Notes: a model not told the origin generated them from the letters alone. Counted from the first letter of the stretch, positions 33,976-42,305 are shown. The stretch is DNA of 64,000 bases from an uncultured Candidatus Melainabacteria bacterium (GCA_934718135.1 CAKUZW010000004.1:1-64000), one strand, 5' to 3'. Numbers and translations: made by a program.

Positions 33976-34197
33976 ATGGATAATGAAATTTTGTTAAAAA
34001 TCTTTGGCTTAAACATTAAATTAGAAAGGATAAAACTTGGCTTGACTCAAGAAGAAGTTGCAGAAAATCTTGATTTTAGTTCTGTTTATATTTCTAATGT
34101 AGAAAGTGGTAAGCATAAAATTTCATTAACTAATGCATATAAATTTGCATCTTTTTATAAAAAGTCTTTGGATTATTTGTTGACTGAAAAGTCATAA
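33976..34197 (+). CDS. XRE-family transcriptional regulator, 73 aa
   Basis: A single Cro/CI helix-turn-helix domain and nothing else. Residues about 12-66 form the five-helix fold: LNIKLERIKLGLTQEEVAEN, then the recognition region FSSVYISNVESGKHKISL. Single-domain members act as dimeric repressors. It is divergent from the prepilin gene at 33197-33886 and resembles the 73-residue regulator at 48128-48349, which is also next to a prepilin. A TATAAA box lies 8 nt before the ATG and no Shine-Dalgarno sequence is seen. Confidence 0.9.
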   Translation: MDNEILLKIFGLNIKLERIKLGLTQEEVAENLDFSSVYISNVESGKHKISLTNAYKFASFYKKSLDYLLTEKS

Positions 34198-34201
34198 CGA
34201 A

Positions 34202-34232
34202 CTTATTTCCCTATTTCCTTATTCCCTTTCCC
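34202..34232. repeat. Pyrimidine-rich tract related to other tracts in this window
   Basis: CTTATTTCCC, TATTTCCTTA and TTCCCTTTCCC in series. Its reverse complement matches 48466-48498 closely (AAGGGAATAAGGAAA shared). It lies just after the XRE stop codon. Confidence 0.5.
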
Positions 34233-34291
34233 ATAATTAATCAACTTATAGACTTATCAACTTTCCATATTAAAATCTCTTCACAAAAGCC

Positions 34292-34320
34292 TTGACGTGG
34301 TGGAGTGTTTGGGGTATATT
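34292..34320 (+). promoter_or_regulatory. Strong promoter of the rpsE cluster
   Basis: TTGACG, exactly 17 nt, TATATT. Predicted transcript start is near 34327, leaving a leader of about 135 nt before rpsE. Confidence 0.7.
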
Positions 34321-34326
34321 CTCTTT

Positions 34327-34461
34327 GTCAGAAGTTAAAAGTTCGAATACGATTTCAAAATAGCTTTGAATAAGCTTGTGTTTTGGCGTATTCAAAAATA
34401 TAAAGATTTATTCAATCTTAAAAATGTTTAAACAAACGTAATTACAAGAAAGGTAAAATCA
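34327..34461 (+). promoter_or_regulatory. Structured 5' leader of the ribosomal-protein cluster
   Basis: Two hairpins are visible. The first has an outer stem GAATACG (34345-34351) with CGTATTC (34387-34393) and an inner stem AGCTT (34362-34366) with AAGCT (34372-34376). The second is AAGATT (34403-34408) with AATCTT (34414-34419). Ribosomal-protein operons are often autoregulated through such leaders. Which protein would bind here is unknown. Confidence 0.45.
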
Positions 34462-35097
34462 ATGGAAAACAAAGAAGAATTAAATGTTACTGAAGCTTCA
34501 ACAGAAGAAGTTAAAGCTGAAGAAACTAAAGAAGCTGTTGCTTCTGAAGAAAAACCTGCTAGAGGCAGAAGAGGTCGTGGTAGAAAACAAAAAATCGAAA
34601 CTACCGAAGAAAAACCTCAATCAGAATGGACTGAAAGAGTTGTTCAAATCAGTCGTGTAACAAAAGTTGTTAAAGGTGGTAAAAAATTAAGCTTCCGTGC
34701 AATCGTTATTGTTGGAAACCAAAAAGGTCAAGTTGGTGTTGGTTGTGCTAAAGCTTCTGAAGTTATTATCGCTATCCAAAAAGCTATTGCTGACGGTAGA
34801 AAAAATCTTGTTACAGTTCCTATTTTCAAAACAACTATTCCTCACCCAATCACAGGAAGATCTGGTGCAGGTGAAGTTATGTTAAGACCTGCTTCAGAAG
34901 GTACAGGTATTATTGCAGGTGGAGCTGTTCGTTCAGTATTAGAACTTGCTGGTCTTGAAAATATCCTTTCAAAATCTTTAGGTTCAAAATCACCTCTTAA
35001 CGCTGCAAATGCTACAATCGCTGCATTGAGAGCTTTAACTCCGTTCAGTGATGTTGCTAAAAAACGTGGCTTATCAATGGCTGAATTTTTAAACTAA
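34462..35097 (+). CDS. rpsE: 30S ribosomal protein S5, with N-terminal extension
   Basis: 211 residues against the usual 160-175. The conserved double-stranded RNA-binding domain starts at about residue 55 (SEWTERVVQISRVTKVVKGG) and the C-domain includes GTGIIAGGAVRSVLELAG and LNAANATIAALRAL. S5 helps decoding accuracy and 30S assembly. The first 55 residues are an acidic then Arg/Gly-rich extension (KPARGRRGRGRKQK). GAAAGG lies before the ATG. It opens a four-gene fragment of the spc operon. Confidence 0.96.
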   Translation: MENKEELNVTEASTEEVKAEETKEAVASEEKPARGRRGRGRKQKIETTEEKPQSEWTERVVQISRVTKVVKGGKKLSFRAIVIVGNQKGQVGVGCAKASEVIIAIQKAIADGRKNLVTVPIFKTTIPHPITGRSGAGEVMLRPASEGTGIIAGGAVRSVLELAGLENILSKSLGSKSPLNAANATIAALRALTPFSDVAKKRGLSMAEFLN

Positions 35098-35139
35098 TTT
35101 GTAGTAAGTATATTTAAATAATTATAAGGAAATAGAATC

Positions 35140-35331
35140 ATGACAGATAAGAAAACAAATGCAATAAAAATTAAACTTGTTAAAAGTTTAATCGGAACAC
35201 CTGAAGCTCAACGCAAAGTTGTTAGAGGTTTAGGTTTAACAAAAAAAGACCAAGTTGTTGAACATTACGATTCAGCTACAATCATGGGTATGGTAAACAA
35301 AGTATCTCACCTAGTGGAGATTGTAAAGTAG
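35140..35331 (+). CDS. rpmD: 50S ribosomal protein L30
   Basis: 63 residues, the normal L30 length. IKLVKSLIGTPEAQRKVVRG and LGLTKKDQVVEHYDSATIMG are family hallmarks. It lies between rpsE and rplO as in most bacterial spc operons. Cyanobacteria proper often lack L30, so its presence is worth noting. ATAAGGA precedes the ATG. Confidence 0.95.
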   Translation: MTDKKTNAIKIKLVKSLIGTPEAQRKVVRGLGLTKKDQVVEHYDSATIMGMVNKVSHLVEIVK

Positions 35332-35380
35332 TTGCCATTGGTAATAAAGTATTATAAAGTACAAAGAAAGAGGAAATAAA

Positions 35381-35830
35381 ATGTCAAATATAACATTAGA
35401 AGATTTAAGACCTGCTGAAGGTTCTACATCTAAATCTAAAAGAGTAGGCAGAGGTCGTTCATCAGGACACGGTAAAACATCTTGTCGTGGTCATAACGGT
35501 GAAGGTCAAAGATCAGGTAACTCTGCTAAAAGAGGTTTTGAAGGTGGTCAAATGCCGGCTTACAGAAGATTACCAAAATTGAAAGGATTCCAAGTTTATT
35601 CTAAACTTAACTATGCTCAAATCAATGTTGGTAGACTTGATGATTTGGGTCTAAAAGAAGTTTCTTTAGACGCATTGAAAGAAGTATTAACAATCCATCC
35701 TTCTTGCGTTGGTTTAAGAGTTTTAGGTAATGGTGAAGTTAAATCTGCTATTACTGTTAAAGCTTCTTATGTTACTCCATCTGCAAAAGAAAAAATTGAA
35801 GCTGCCGGCGGAAAGGTTGAGTTAGTATAA
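35381..35830 (+). CDS. rplO: 50S ribosomal protein L15
   Basis: 149 residues. The N-terminal glycine/arginine-rich extension threads into 23S rRNA (SKRVGRGRSSGHGKTSCRGH, then GFEGGQMPAYRRLPKLKGF). The globular C-domain ends in EKIEAAGGKVELV. It is a late-assembling 50S protein. AAAGAGG lies before the ATG. The stop codon overlaps the secY start (TAATG), showing translational coupling. Confidence 0.97.
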   Translation: MSNITLEDLRPAEGSTSKSKRVGRGRSSGHGKTSCRGHNGEGQRSGNSAKRGFEGGQMPAYRRLPKLKGFQVYSKLNYAQINVGRLDDLGLKEVSLDALKEVLTIHPSCVGLRVLGNGEVKSAITVKASYVTPSAKEKIEAAGGKVELV

Positions 35831-37167
35831 TGGCACAAGGAGTTAAAATGCCAACAACTGATGATTTGATGTCAATGTGGAATGCATCAGGTTTGAAACA
35901 AAAGATTTTGTTTACATTCTTGATGATTGCCGTATGGAGATTTGGTGTTCAAATGCCTTTGTATGGTATTAATAACCAAGTTTTTTCAAACATTGCTCAA
36001 GGGAATAATATCATAGGTTTTCTTGATTTGTTCTCAGGTGGTGCGTTAGGTAAAGTTTCAATTTTGGCTTTAGGTATCGGACCATTTATCACATCATCAA
36101 TTATTGTGCAGCTTGTTTCTGTTGTTATTCCTTCTTTGGAAAAACTCCAAAAAGAAGAAGGAGAAGCAGGCAGAAGAAAATTATCTCAGTACACAAGATT
36201 ATTTACTGTTGTACTTGGTATTTTTCAATCATTTATTTTCATGTTGTACTTGCATCATTTGCCTGGAGCAATAATGTCAACAGTTAGTCCTGTTGCGTTC
36301 TATGCAAGTTCAGTATGTGTATTGACAGCCGGAGCTGTTCTTGTAATGTGGATTTCTGAATTGATTACCGAAAACGGAATCGGTAATGGCGGTTCGCTAA
36401 TTATCTTCTGTGGTATTTTATCCGGTATTCCAATTTATGCATCAAGAACAATGCAATTGGTAAAATCAAGTTCTCAAATGCAAGTAGGACTTATGGTTTT
36501 ACTATTGATATTCTTCCTTGCAATGATTTTAATCGTAATTATGCAAGAAGCTGTTAGAAAAGTTATTATTGTAAATCCTAAAAGACAAATTGGTAATAAA
36601 GTTTATGGTGGTATGAATTCATTTATTCCATTCAAACTTAACCCTGGTGGTGTTATGCCGATTATCTTTGCTATTGCGATTTTGTTGTTCCCATCAACAA
36701 TCTTGGCTTTAGTTGGACAAGCTAATTTCAAGTCTATGGCAGTTAAAAACTTTGTTATGACTTTAAATCAGTATTTGAGTCCAAATGGAATTACATATTA
36801 TCTTTTGTATGTGGCATTGATTATTGCATTAACTTTCTTCTATGCTTCAATTATGCCAAATATGCAGCCAAAGGATATTGCTGACAATCTTAAAAAATAT
36901 GGTTCATCTATTCCGGGGATTAAACCGGGAAGACCTACGGCGGAAGCTCTTGATAAAATTTTGTCTAAAACAACTTTTATCGGTGCAATCGGTTTGGGTA
37001 TAATTGCTCTTGTTCCATCATTTGCAAGTTATGCCACTCATATCGAAACTTTGCAAGGTATCGGTGCTACATCATTAATCATTATGGTTGGTGTTGCTCT
37101 CGATTTGATTAACCAAGTAAGAACTCACTTGTTGGCAAGAAATTACGAATCATTCTTGAAAGAGTAA
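35830..37167 (+). CDS. secY: Preprotein translocase subunit SecY
   Basis: 445 residues, ten membrane segments. It is the channel of the Sec translocon. Recognisable parts are RFGVQMPLYGINNQVF after TM1, the plug region with FSGGALGKVSILALGIGPFI, the conserved ITENGIGNGGSLIIFCGI, VNPKRQIGNKVYGGMNSFIP, and the cytoplasmic loop IPGIKPGRPTAEALDKI that contacts SecA or the ribosome. It is the last gene of the cluster; adk, map, infA and the alpha operon genes that usually follow are absent. Confidence 0.97.
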   Translation: MAQGVKMPTTDDLMSMWNASGLKQKILFTFLMIAVWRFGVQMPLYGINNQVFSNIAQGNNIIGFLDLFSGGALGKVSILALGIGPFITSSIIVQLVSVVIPSLEKLQKEEGEAGRRKLSQYTRLFTVVLGIFQSFIFMLYLHHLPGAIMSTVSPVAFYASSVCVLTAGAVLVMWISELITENGIGNGGSLIIFCGILSGIPIYASRTMQLVKSSSQMQVGLMVLLLIFFLAMILIVIMQEAVRKVIIVNPKRQIGNKVYGGMNSFIPFKLNPGGVMPIIFAIAILLFPSTILALVGQANFKSMAVKNFVMTLNQYLSPNGITYYLLYVALIIALTFFYASIMPNMQPKDIADNLKKYGSSIPGIKPGRPTAEALDKILSKTTFIGAIGLGIIALVPSFASYATHIETLQGIGATSLIIMVGVALDLINQVRTHLLARNYESFLKE

Positions 37168-37187
37168 TTCGGTCTAGAGTTAAATTA

Positions 37188-37226
37188 GAAAGGCGTCTTT
37201 GAAAAACTTTTTCAAAGACGCCTTTC
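37188..37226. terminator. Very strong terminator between secY and rqcH
   Basis: A nearly uninterrupted 19-bp inverted repeat (37188-37206 with 37208-37226). A-rich and T-rich flanks let it act for both convergent genes. Confidence 0.85.
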
Positions 37227-37248
37227 TTTATTGTTATAATGATAATTA

Positions 37249-38841
37249 TTATTCAACAATTATTTCTTTTTCATTCTTGTATGTAACATAACCAAGAGCG
37301 GCAGCAGGTGGTTTTCTCAGGTATTTACGTTTAGTATAAATAACTCCTGCTTTTGTAGAATTTGATGCATTTGAATATTCTTTTGCAAGTTTTGCACATT
37401 TGAATATTAAATCATCTGTAATTTTTTGAGTCTTTAACAATACGTGCGATCCCGGACAATCTTTGGTGTGGAACCATAAATCATCTTCTGATGATATTTT
37501 AGAAACAATCATGTCATTTTGTTTGTTATTACGTCCGATATAAATCCAAGTTTCATTTCCTAAATCCAGTTTTATAGGTTCACTTTTGTGCTTTGTTTCT
37601 TTAATTGATTTTTTGTCCTCTTCTATTTCATCAGTTAAATCATTTAGTTCGTCAATATTTTTTGCAAAATTAATAGAGTATAATAAATTTTCATAAAATG
37701 ATTTTTTCTGAACAAGCTTTTCCATTAATTCGGATAATATAGAATTAGATGTTTTCGCTTTATTATAAAGTTTATAAAATTTATTTGCATTTTCTTTCAA
37801 TGTTTTTGTTTGGTCTAAATCAATTGAAATTTGTTTATTATTCTCGTAATCAAAAACAGAAATTGTTGAAGAATAATCTTTTAAGTTATACAAATTAGCC
37901 ATAATCAAATCCCCATAAAGTCTATAGGTGTCTGCTTTATGGTTTTGCAAAACTTGATATTCCATTTGCTTTAGGGTTTTGTTTGTTTTCTTTAATTTTT
38001 GATTAACTAAGCTTTGATAGTGTGTTCGCAAATTTTTGAATTTTTCTAAATAAATATAATGAGAATAATAATTATCTATCATTTCGTTTATTGAAGCGTA
38101 TTTTATTGGATTGTTCAACAAATTTCGATAGAGAGAGTATTCCTTAAAATCTTCTGATATTGCGGGTTGAATGTTTTTTAACTCGATATATACTTTCAAT
38201 TTTTCCAGACTTTGTCCTTGGCATTGAGAAGCGAAACATTTTGAAAACCAATAAAAATTATTTGGCAAATTTTTATAATCTATTTCTCCATTATAGTTTA
38301 GGATATCCATTTTGTTTTGTTTGGGAGGATAAACGTAAGGCAAGCTACCATACATTTCGCGTTCTCGGCTTTTTTCAGCTCCAACATTGTGAGCACAGCC
38401 TAAAATAATATTTGTGTCATAGTTATACAAAATTACATTTGAATATTTGCCCATAAGTTCAAATGATAGGCATAAATAAACTTTATCCCCAAGTTCATTG
38501 TACGTTTCAATATAAAATTCCAGAATTCGTTCATATTTCGGTTGATTGATTTTTGAAATTCGCGAATTTAAGAGGTACTTTCTTAAAAGCATACAAAACA
38601 TTGGTGGTTTTTGCGGAATTTCTATAACTTTTTTTTGAATATTTTCTTTAGAAGAAAAACATAAATGATACGTTTGTGGATTTATATTTACGTAAAATTG
38701 TCGAGTTTCTCCATTATTTCTAAGGGTAAAAATAATTTCTCTTCTTGTAGGTTGTTGAATTTTGCTTATTCTTGCACCTGTTAGGTAATCCGTTTCTTCT
38801 TCTATAAAGGCTTTTAGGGTTAAACTATCGAATGTAATCAT
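37249..38841 (-). CDS. rqcH: Ribosome quality-control protein RqcH (NFACT family)
   Basis: 530 residues. The NFACT-N domain begins MITFDSLTLKAFIEEETDYL and ISKIQQPTRREIIFTLRN. A coiled-coil middle (residues about 260-400) and the NFACT-R domain (DLWFHTKDCPGSHVLLK, then AGVIYTKRKYLRKP) follow. RqcH binds stalled 50S subunits with tRNA-Ala and adds alanine tails that mark the chain for degradation. Older annotations call it fibronectin-binding protein. A promoter with a -10 six nucleotides before the ATG and no Shine-Dalgarno sequence suggests a leaderless mRNA. Confidence 0.93.
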   Translation of the reverse strand: MITFDSLTLKAFIEEETDYLTGARISKIQQPTRREIIFTLRNNGETRQFYVNINPQTYHLCFSSKENIQKKVIEIPQKPPMFCMLLRKYLLNSRISKINQPKYERILEFYIETYNELGDKVYLCLSFELMGKYSNVILYNYDTNIILGCAHNVGAEKSREREMYGSLPYVYPPKQNKMDILNYNGEIDYKNLPNNFYWFSKCFASQCQGQSLEKLKVYIELKNIQPAISEDFKEYSLYRNLLNNPIKYASINEMIDNYYSHYIYLEKFKNLRTHYQSLVNQKLKKTNKTLKQMEYQVLQNHKADTYRLYGDLIMANLYNLKDYSSTISVFDYENNKQISIDLDQTKTLKENANKFYKLYNKAKTSNSILSELMEKLVQKKSFYENLLYSINFAKNIDELNDLTDEIEEDKKSIKETKHKSEPIKLDLGNETWIYIGRNNKQNDMIVSKISSEDDLWFHTKDCPGSHVLLKTQKITDDLIFKCAKLAKEYSNASNSTKAGVIYTKRKYLRKPPAAALGYVTYKNEKEIIVE

Positions 38842-38847
38842 ATAAAA

Positions 38848-38876
38848 AGTTTACTAAAAAGCTAACTTGTTGTCCA
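38848..38876 (-). promoter_or_regulatory. Leaderless-type promoter of rqcH
   Basis: Minus strand TGGACA, exactly 17 nt, TAAACT, 6 nt, ATG. The predicted transcript start coincides with the start codon. Confidence 0.6.
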
Positions 38877-38924
38877 ACAAATATTTTTATGCTAGTATAA
38901 CTAACTGAAAAAGAGGATAAATTT

Positions 38925-39236
38925 ATGGTAAGTAAAAAAGAAAGCGAAGTTGCAAAGGTAAGACTTGCGACAGGAAAAGAGTATGTAACAATATTGATTA
39001 CAACAGCAGAACACTTGATTAAAGGTAAATTGTATTTGCCGATTCCAACGGTTGTAGAAAATCCAACTACTGAAAATTTATTATTTTACGCATTGAACTG
39101 TGGAAATATGTTTATTTCATTGTATGACTGCGTAATTATGAACAGAGAAAATGTTGAATATCAACCTGAGAGAGTAAAATATTATAACATCAATTTGAAT
39201 ATTGTTCATTCTTGTCAAATTGTAGATGGTGTTTAA
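38925..39236 (+). CDS. Conserved-looking unknown protein, 103 aa
   Basis: No family recognised. It is predicted to be mostly beta-strand: a strand pair KVRLATGKEYVTILITTAEH, then LIKGKLYLPIPTVVENPTTE, and a second half with ALNCGNMFISLYDCVIMNRE and YYNINLNIVHSCQIV. There is no signal or membrane segment. The compact barrel-like pattern suggests a small cytosolic beta-barrel. AAGAGGAT lies before the ATG and a terminator follows, so it is a free-standing gene. Confidence 0.8.
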   Translation: MVSKKESEVAKVRLATGKEYVTILITTAEHLIKGKLYLPIPTVVENPTTENLLFYALNCGNMFISLYDCVIMNRENVEYQPERVKYYNINLNIVHSCQIVDGV

Positions 39237-39248
39237 TAATCATAAAGA

Positions 39249-39285
39249 AAAGATTACAAATGTTACATATTGTAGTCTTTTTTTT
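39249..39285 (+). terminator. Terminator before aspS
   Basis: AAAGATTACAA (39249-39259) pairs with TTGTAGTCTTT (39270-39280) including one T-G pair, followed by a T run. Confidence 0.75.
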
Positions 39286-39342
39286 ATGTTTTTGATAAAA
39301 TCGTAAGTGCAATATAAATAGACAAAAAGGAAATAAGAGAAG

Positions 39343-41124
39343 ATGATTAAAACAAAGTTTAAAGACCACGAATGTGGAAAACTTAGCTTGGACAATATTG
39401 ATGAACACATCACTTTGTCAGGTTGGGTTTCTTGCATAAGAGATTTAGGTGGTATTTTGTTCGTTGAATTGAGAGATAGAAGCGGATTTTTCCAAATCGT
39501 TGCAAACCCTCAAATTAACCCTGAAATTCACAAAGTATTAGAACACGTAAGATCTGAATACGTTATCAAAGTTTCCGGTAAAGTTTCTAAAAGACCTCCT
39601 GAAACATACAACGAAAAATATCCTACAGGACAAGTTGAAATGTATCCTGAATCAATTGAAGTATTATCAACATCAAAGGTTTTACCTTTTGTTTTAGATG
39701 ATGATAATGTTTCAGAAGACATCAGATTGAAATACAGATACTTAGACCTAAGACGTGAACAAATGTTATCAAAACTTGTTATGCGTCATAATATTGTTCA
39801 AGCAATCAGAAACTACTTGAATAACCTTGATTTCTTGGAAGTTGAAACTCCAATCCTTATCAAGACTACTCCGGAAGGTGCTAGAGATTATCTTGTACCG
39901 TCTCGTGTTCAAGAAGGTAAATTCTACGCACTACCTCAATCACCACAAATCTTTAAACAATTGTTGATGGTTGGCGGTATCGAAAGATATTATCAAATCG
40001 CAAAATGTTTCAGAGATGAAGACTTAAGAGCTGACAGACAACCTGAATTTACTCAAGTTGATATGGAAATGTCTTTCGTTGAACAACAAGACGTTATCAA
40101 AGTTGTTGAAGGTTTAATTGTTGACGCGTTTAAGGCTGCAGGAGTTGAAGTTAAACCTCCGTTTATCCAAATGCCTTGGCAAGAGGCAATGGACAGATAT
40201 GGTTCTGATAAACCGGATACAAGATTTGGTCTAGAATTATTTGATATTGGCGATATTATTATGCAATCAGAATTCAAGATTGTAAAAGATACTCTTGAAA
40301 ATGGTGGTATCGTTCGTGGTATCAGAATCCCGGGTGGAGCTAAATATTCTAGAAAAGAAATTGATGATATTACTAAATTGGCTGTATCATTCGGTGCTAA
40401 AGCTCTTGCTAACATCATCTACAACGAAGACGGAACAGCTAAATCTCCTGTATTGAAATTCGTTACAGAAGAACAAGCTAAACAAATTCAAGAAAGAGCA
40501 CAAGCTCAAGCCGGTGATATTATCTTCTTCGTAGCAGATAAACCAAAATTAGTTTATGACGTTATGGGCAGATTAAGATTACACTTTGGTAAATCATTGA
40601 ACTTAATTGATGAAGCTAAACATAATTTATTATGGATTGTTGACTTTCCAATGTTTGAATGGAGCGATGAAGAAGGCAGATATATGGCAATGCACCACCC
40701 ATTCACATCTCCTAACCTTGAAGATTTAGACAAATTAGATTCCGGAGATTTGGGTAATGTTAAATCTATCGCTTATGACATCGTTTATAACGGAACAGAA
40801 TTGGGTGGTGGTTCTGTAAGAATTCACTCTTCTGAAGTTCAAAAGAAAATCTTCAAAGCTTTAGGTTTGACAGAAGAAGAAGCTCAAGAAAAATTCGGAT
40901 TTATGGTTAACGCACTTCAATACGGTACTCCACCTCACGCAGGTTTGGCTATCGGATTGGATAGATTGGTTGCATTACTTGCAAGAACAGATTCTATCCG
41001 TGACGTTATCGCATTTCCTAAGAATGCAGGTGCAAAAGACTTGATGAGTGATGCTCCGGGAGTTGCTTCATTGCAACAGTTGAGAGAATTACATATCAAA
41101 AGTACTGTAACTCCAAAACAATAA
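39343..41124 (+). CDS. aspS: Aspartyl-tRNA synthetase, bacterial type
   Basis: 593 residues, full bacterial AspRS length. It contains an N-terminal OB-fold anticodon domain (HITLSGWVSCIRDLGGILFV) and a class II catalytic core with motif 2 at about 224-239 (FRDEDLRADRQPEFTQ). The bacterial GAD insertion lies at about 300-400, and motif 3 is GLAIGLDRLVALLA near the C-terminus. It charges tRNA-Asp and, if the organism lacks AsnRS, also tRNA-Asn; this cannot be told here. It stands between two terminators. Confidence 0.98.
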   Translation: MIKTKFKDHECGKLSLDNIDEHITLSGWVSCIRDLGGILFVELRDRSGFFQIVANPQINPEIHKVLEHVRSEYVIKVSGKVSKRPPETYNEKYPTGQVEMYPESIEVLSTSKVLPFVLDDDNVSEDIRLKYRYLDLRREQMLSKLVMRHNIVQAIRNYLNNLDFLEVETPILIKTTPEGARDYLVPSRVQEGKFYALPQSPQIFKQLLMVGGIERYYQIAKCFRDEDLRADRQPEFTQVDMEMSFVEQQDVIKVVEGLIVDAFKAAGVEVKPPFIQMPWQEAMDRYGSDKPDTRFGLELFDIGDIIMQSEFKIVKDTLENGGIVRGIRIPGGAKYSRKEIDDITKLAVSFGAKALANIIYNEDGTAKSPVLKFVTEEQAKQIQERAQAQAGDIIFFVADKPKLVYDVMGRLRLHFGKSLNLIDEAKHNLLWIVDFPMFEWSDEEGRYMAMHHPFTSPNLEDLDKLDSGDLGNVKSIAYDIVYNGTELGGGSVRIHSSEVQKKIFKALGLTEEEAQEKFGFMVNALQYGTPPHAGLAIGLDRLVALLARTDSIRDVIAFPKNAGAKDLMSDAPGVASLQQLRELHIKSTVTPKQ

Positions 41125-41134
41125 TTTTAATACT

Positions 41135-41168
41135 AGAAGAGCCTTGAACTTTCGTTCAAGGCTCTTCT
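41135..41168. terminator. Terminator between aspS and the HELEH protein gene
   Basis: A perfect 15-bp stem (41135-41149 with 41154-41168) and a 4-nt loop between convergent genes. Confidence 0.85.
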
Positions 41169-41175
41169 TTATTTG

Positions 41176-42246
41176 TTAACTTAAAGCATCTAGCACATCT
41201 TTTGGGACTTCGCTGTCTTGAACCTCAGAAGTCGTGACTTTTACTTTTTTCCCCATAAACAACGCTTCTTGAGTTATTGAACCATCAGAATTCACGGTTT
41301 CTGATAAAATTTTAGGAGATTGGAGTTTGGAAGGAAAAATTAACGATTTTAATCTCTCAATTTTTGCAGACCTAATTCTTTTATTTAAAACACTAATAGC
41401 ATTATCATATAAATAGGCCATCATTTCTGATTTTGTTGGGTTTTGATTTGCTGAACAGTGCAGAGCATCAAAATAACGCTCACTTGCTCCGCCAACTTTG
41501 TAAGCTCTAGATTCATCTTTCAATGTATTTCTTACAGATTTTAATATTTTAAGATTTAGCTTTGGAACTACTGGATTTTCAATGTTATTTTGTATCAATT
41601 TATCTAAAAACTCTTTAGTAGTTTCATTTGTCAATTTCATCTGAGAATGCAATCCTGTATTGTTTAAAGCCTTTTCAGTATAACCCGTAGTTGCAGAAAG
41701 TCCAAAATTGCCCGCTCTTAATAAATGAGCTTGCATATCATAATTCTTTTCATTTAGAATTTGAGAATACTTTTTCGCATAGTTTGCAGACCACTTCGGA
41801 CCTCGTAATTTAATATATAATTTCTCCAAATTAGCTCTTGGACTAAATTGTTTAAACAAAACATGTTCCAATTCATGTGTTGCTGTATTTACAGCTTCAC
41901 TAGTTCCCATTGAGCTTGATCTTAAAGACAATAGAGTTTTTGAGGTCTTGGGATTTGGTAATACTGTAGATTTTGAACCTTCAAAATATGTTTTTGTCAA
42001 ATTTTTTGGAATACCCAAATCCTCTGCATAGCGTTGAAAAATGTTGAAATTATCACTAATTTCGATTTTCGCAGCGTTCTTTTTCCCTATTCGTTTTGCA
42101 ACTAATTCCTGAACCCTTGCAGGATTAACAGTTTCTCCGGGTTTTAGTTCTTGAGCAAGGTCTTTGCCTATATTTTTACAAGTCCGTACGATTTCTTTTC
42201 TTGGCATTAGACCTGTAGCCTTAAAGAATAAACGATAAATTCCCAT
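41176..42246 (-). CDS. Unknown protein with HExxH zinc-metalloprotease motif
   Basis: 356 residues, no signal peptide. A zincin-type motif, HELEH at residues 124-128, lies in SEAVNTATHELEHVLFKQF, a helix of the right amphipathic pattern. A third ligand is not obvious; candidates are His or Glu in KNYDMQAHLLRAG about 50 residues later. The N-terminal part is basic and helical, and the C-terminal part is helical with a short beta tail. I cannot assign a peptidase family. It could be an intracellular protease, or a toxin/effector released by another route. Confidence 0.75.
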   Translation of the reverse strand: MGIYRLFFKATGLMPRKEIVRTCKNIGKDLAQELKPGETVNPARVQELVAKRIGKKNAAKIEISDNFNIFQRYAEDLGIPKNLTKTYFEGSKSTVLPNPKTSKTLLSLRSSSMGTSEAVNTATHELEHVLFKQFSPRANLEKLYIKLRGPKWSANYAKKYSQILNEKNYDMQAHLLRAGNFGLSATTGYTEKALNNTGLHSQMKLTNETTKEFLDKLIQNNIENPVVPKLNLKILKSVRNTLKDESRAYKVGGASERYFDALHCSANQNPTKSEMMAYLYDNAISVLNKRIRSAKIERLKSLIFPSKLQSPKILSETVNSDGSITQEALFMGKKVKVTTSEVQDSEVPKDVLDALS

Positions 42247-42305
42247 TATAAATATATCCCCTATATTTATATAAAAACATTTTTGGAAGGAAAATTGCTA
42301 TTTAT

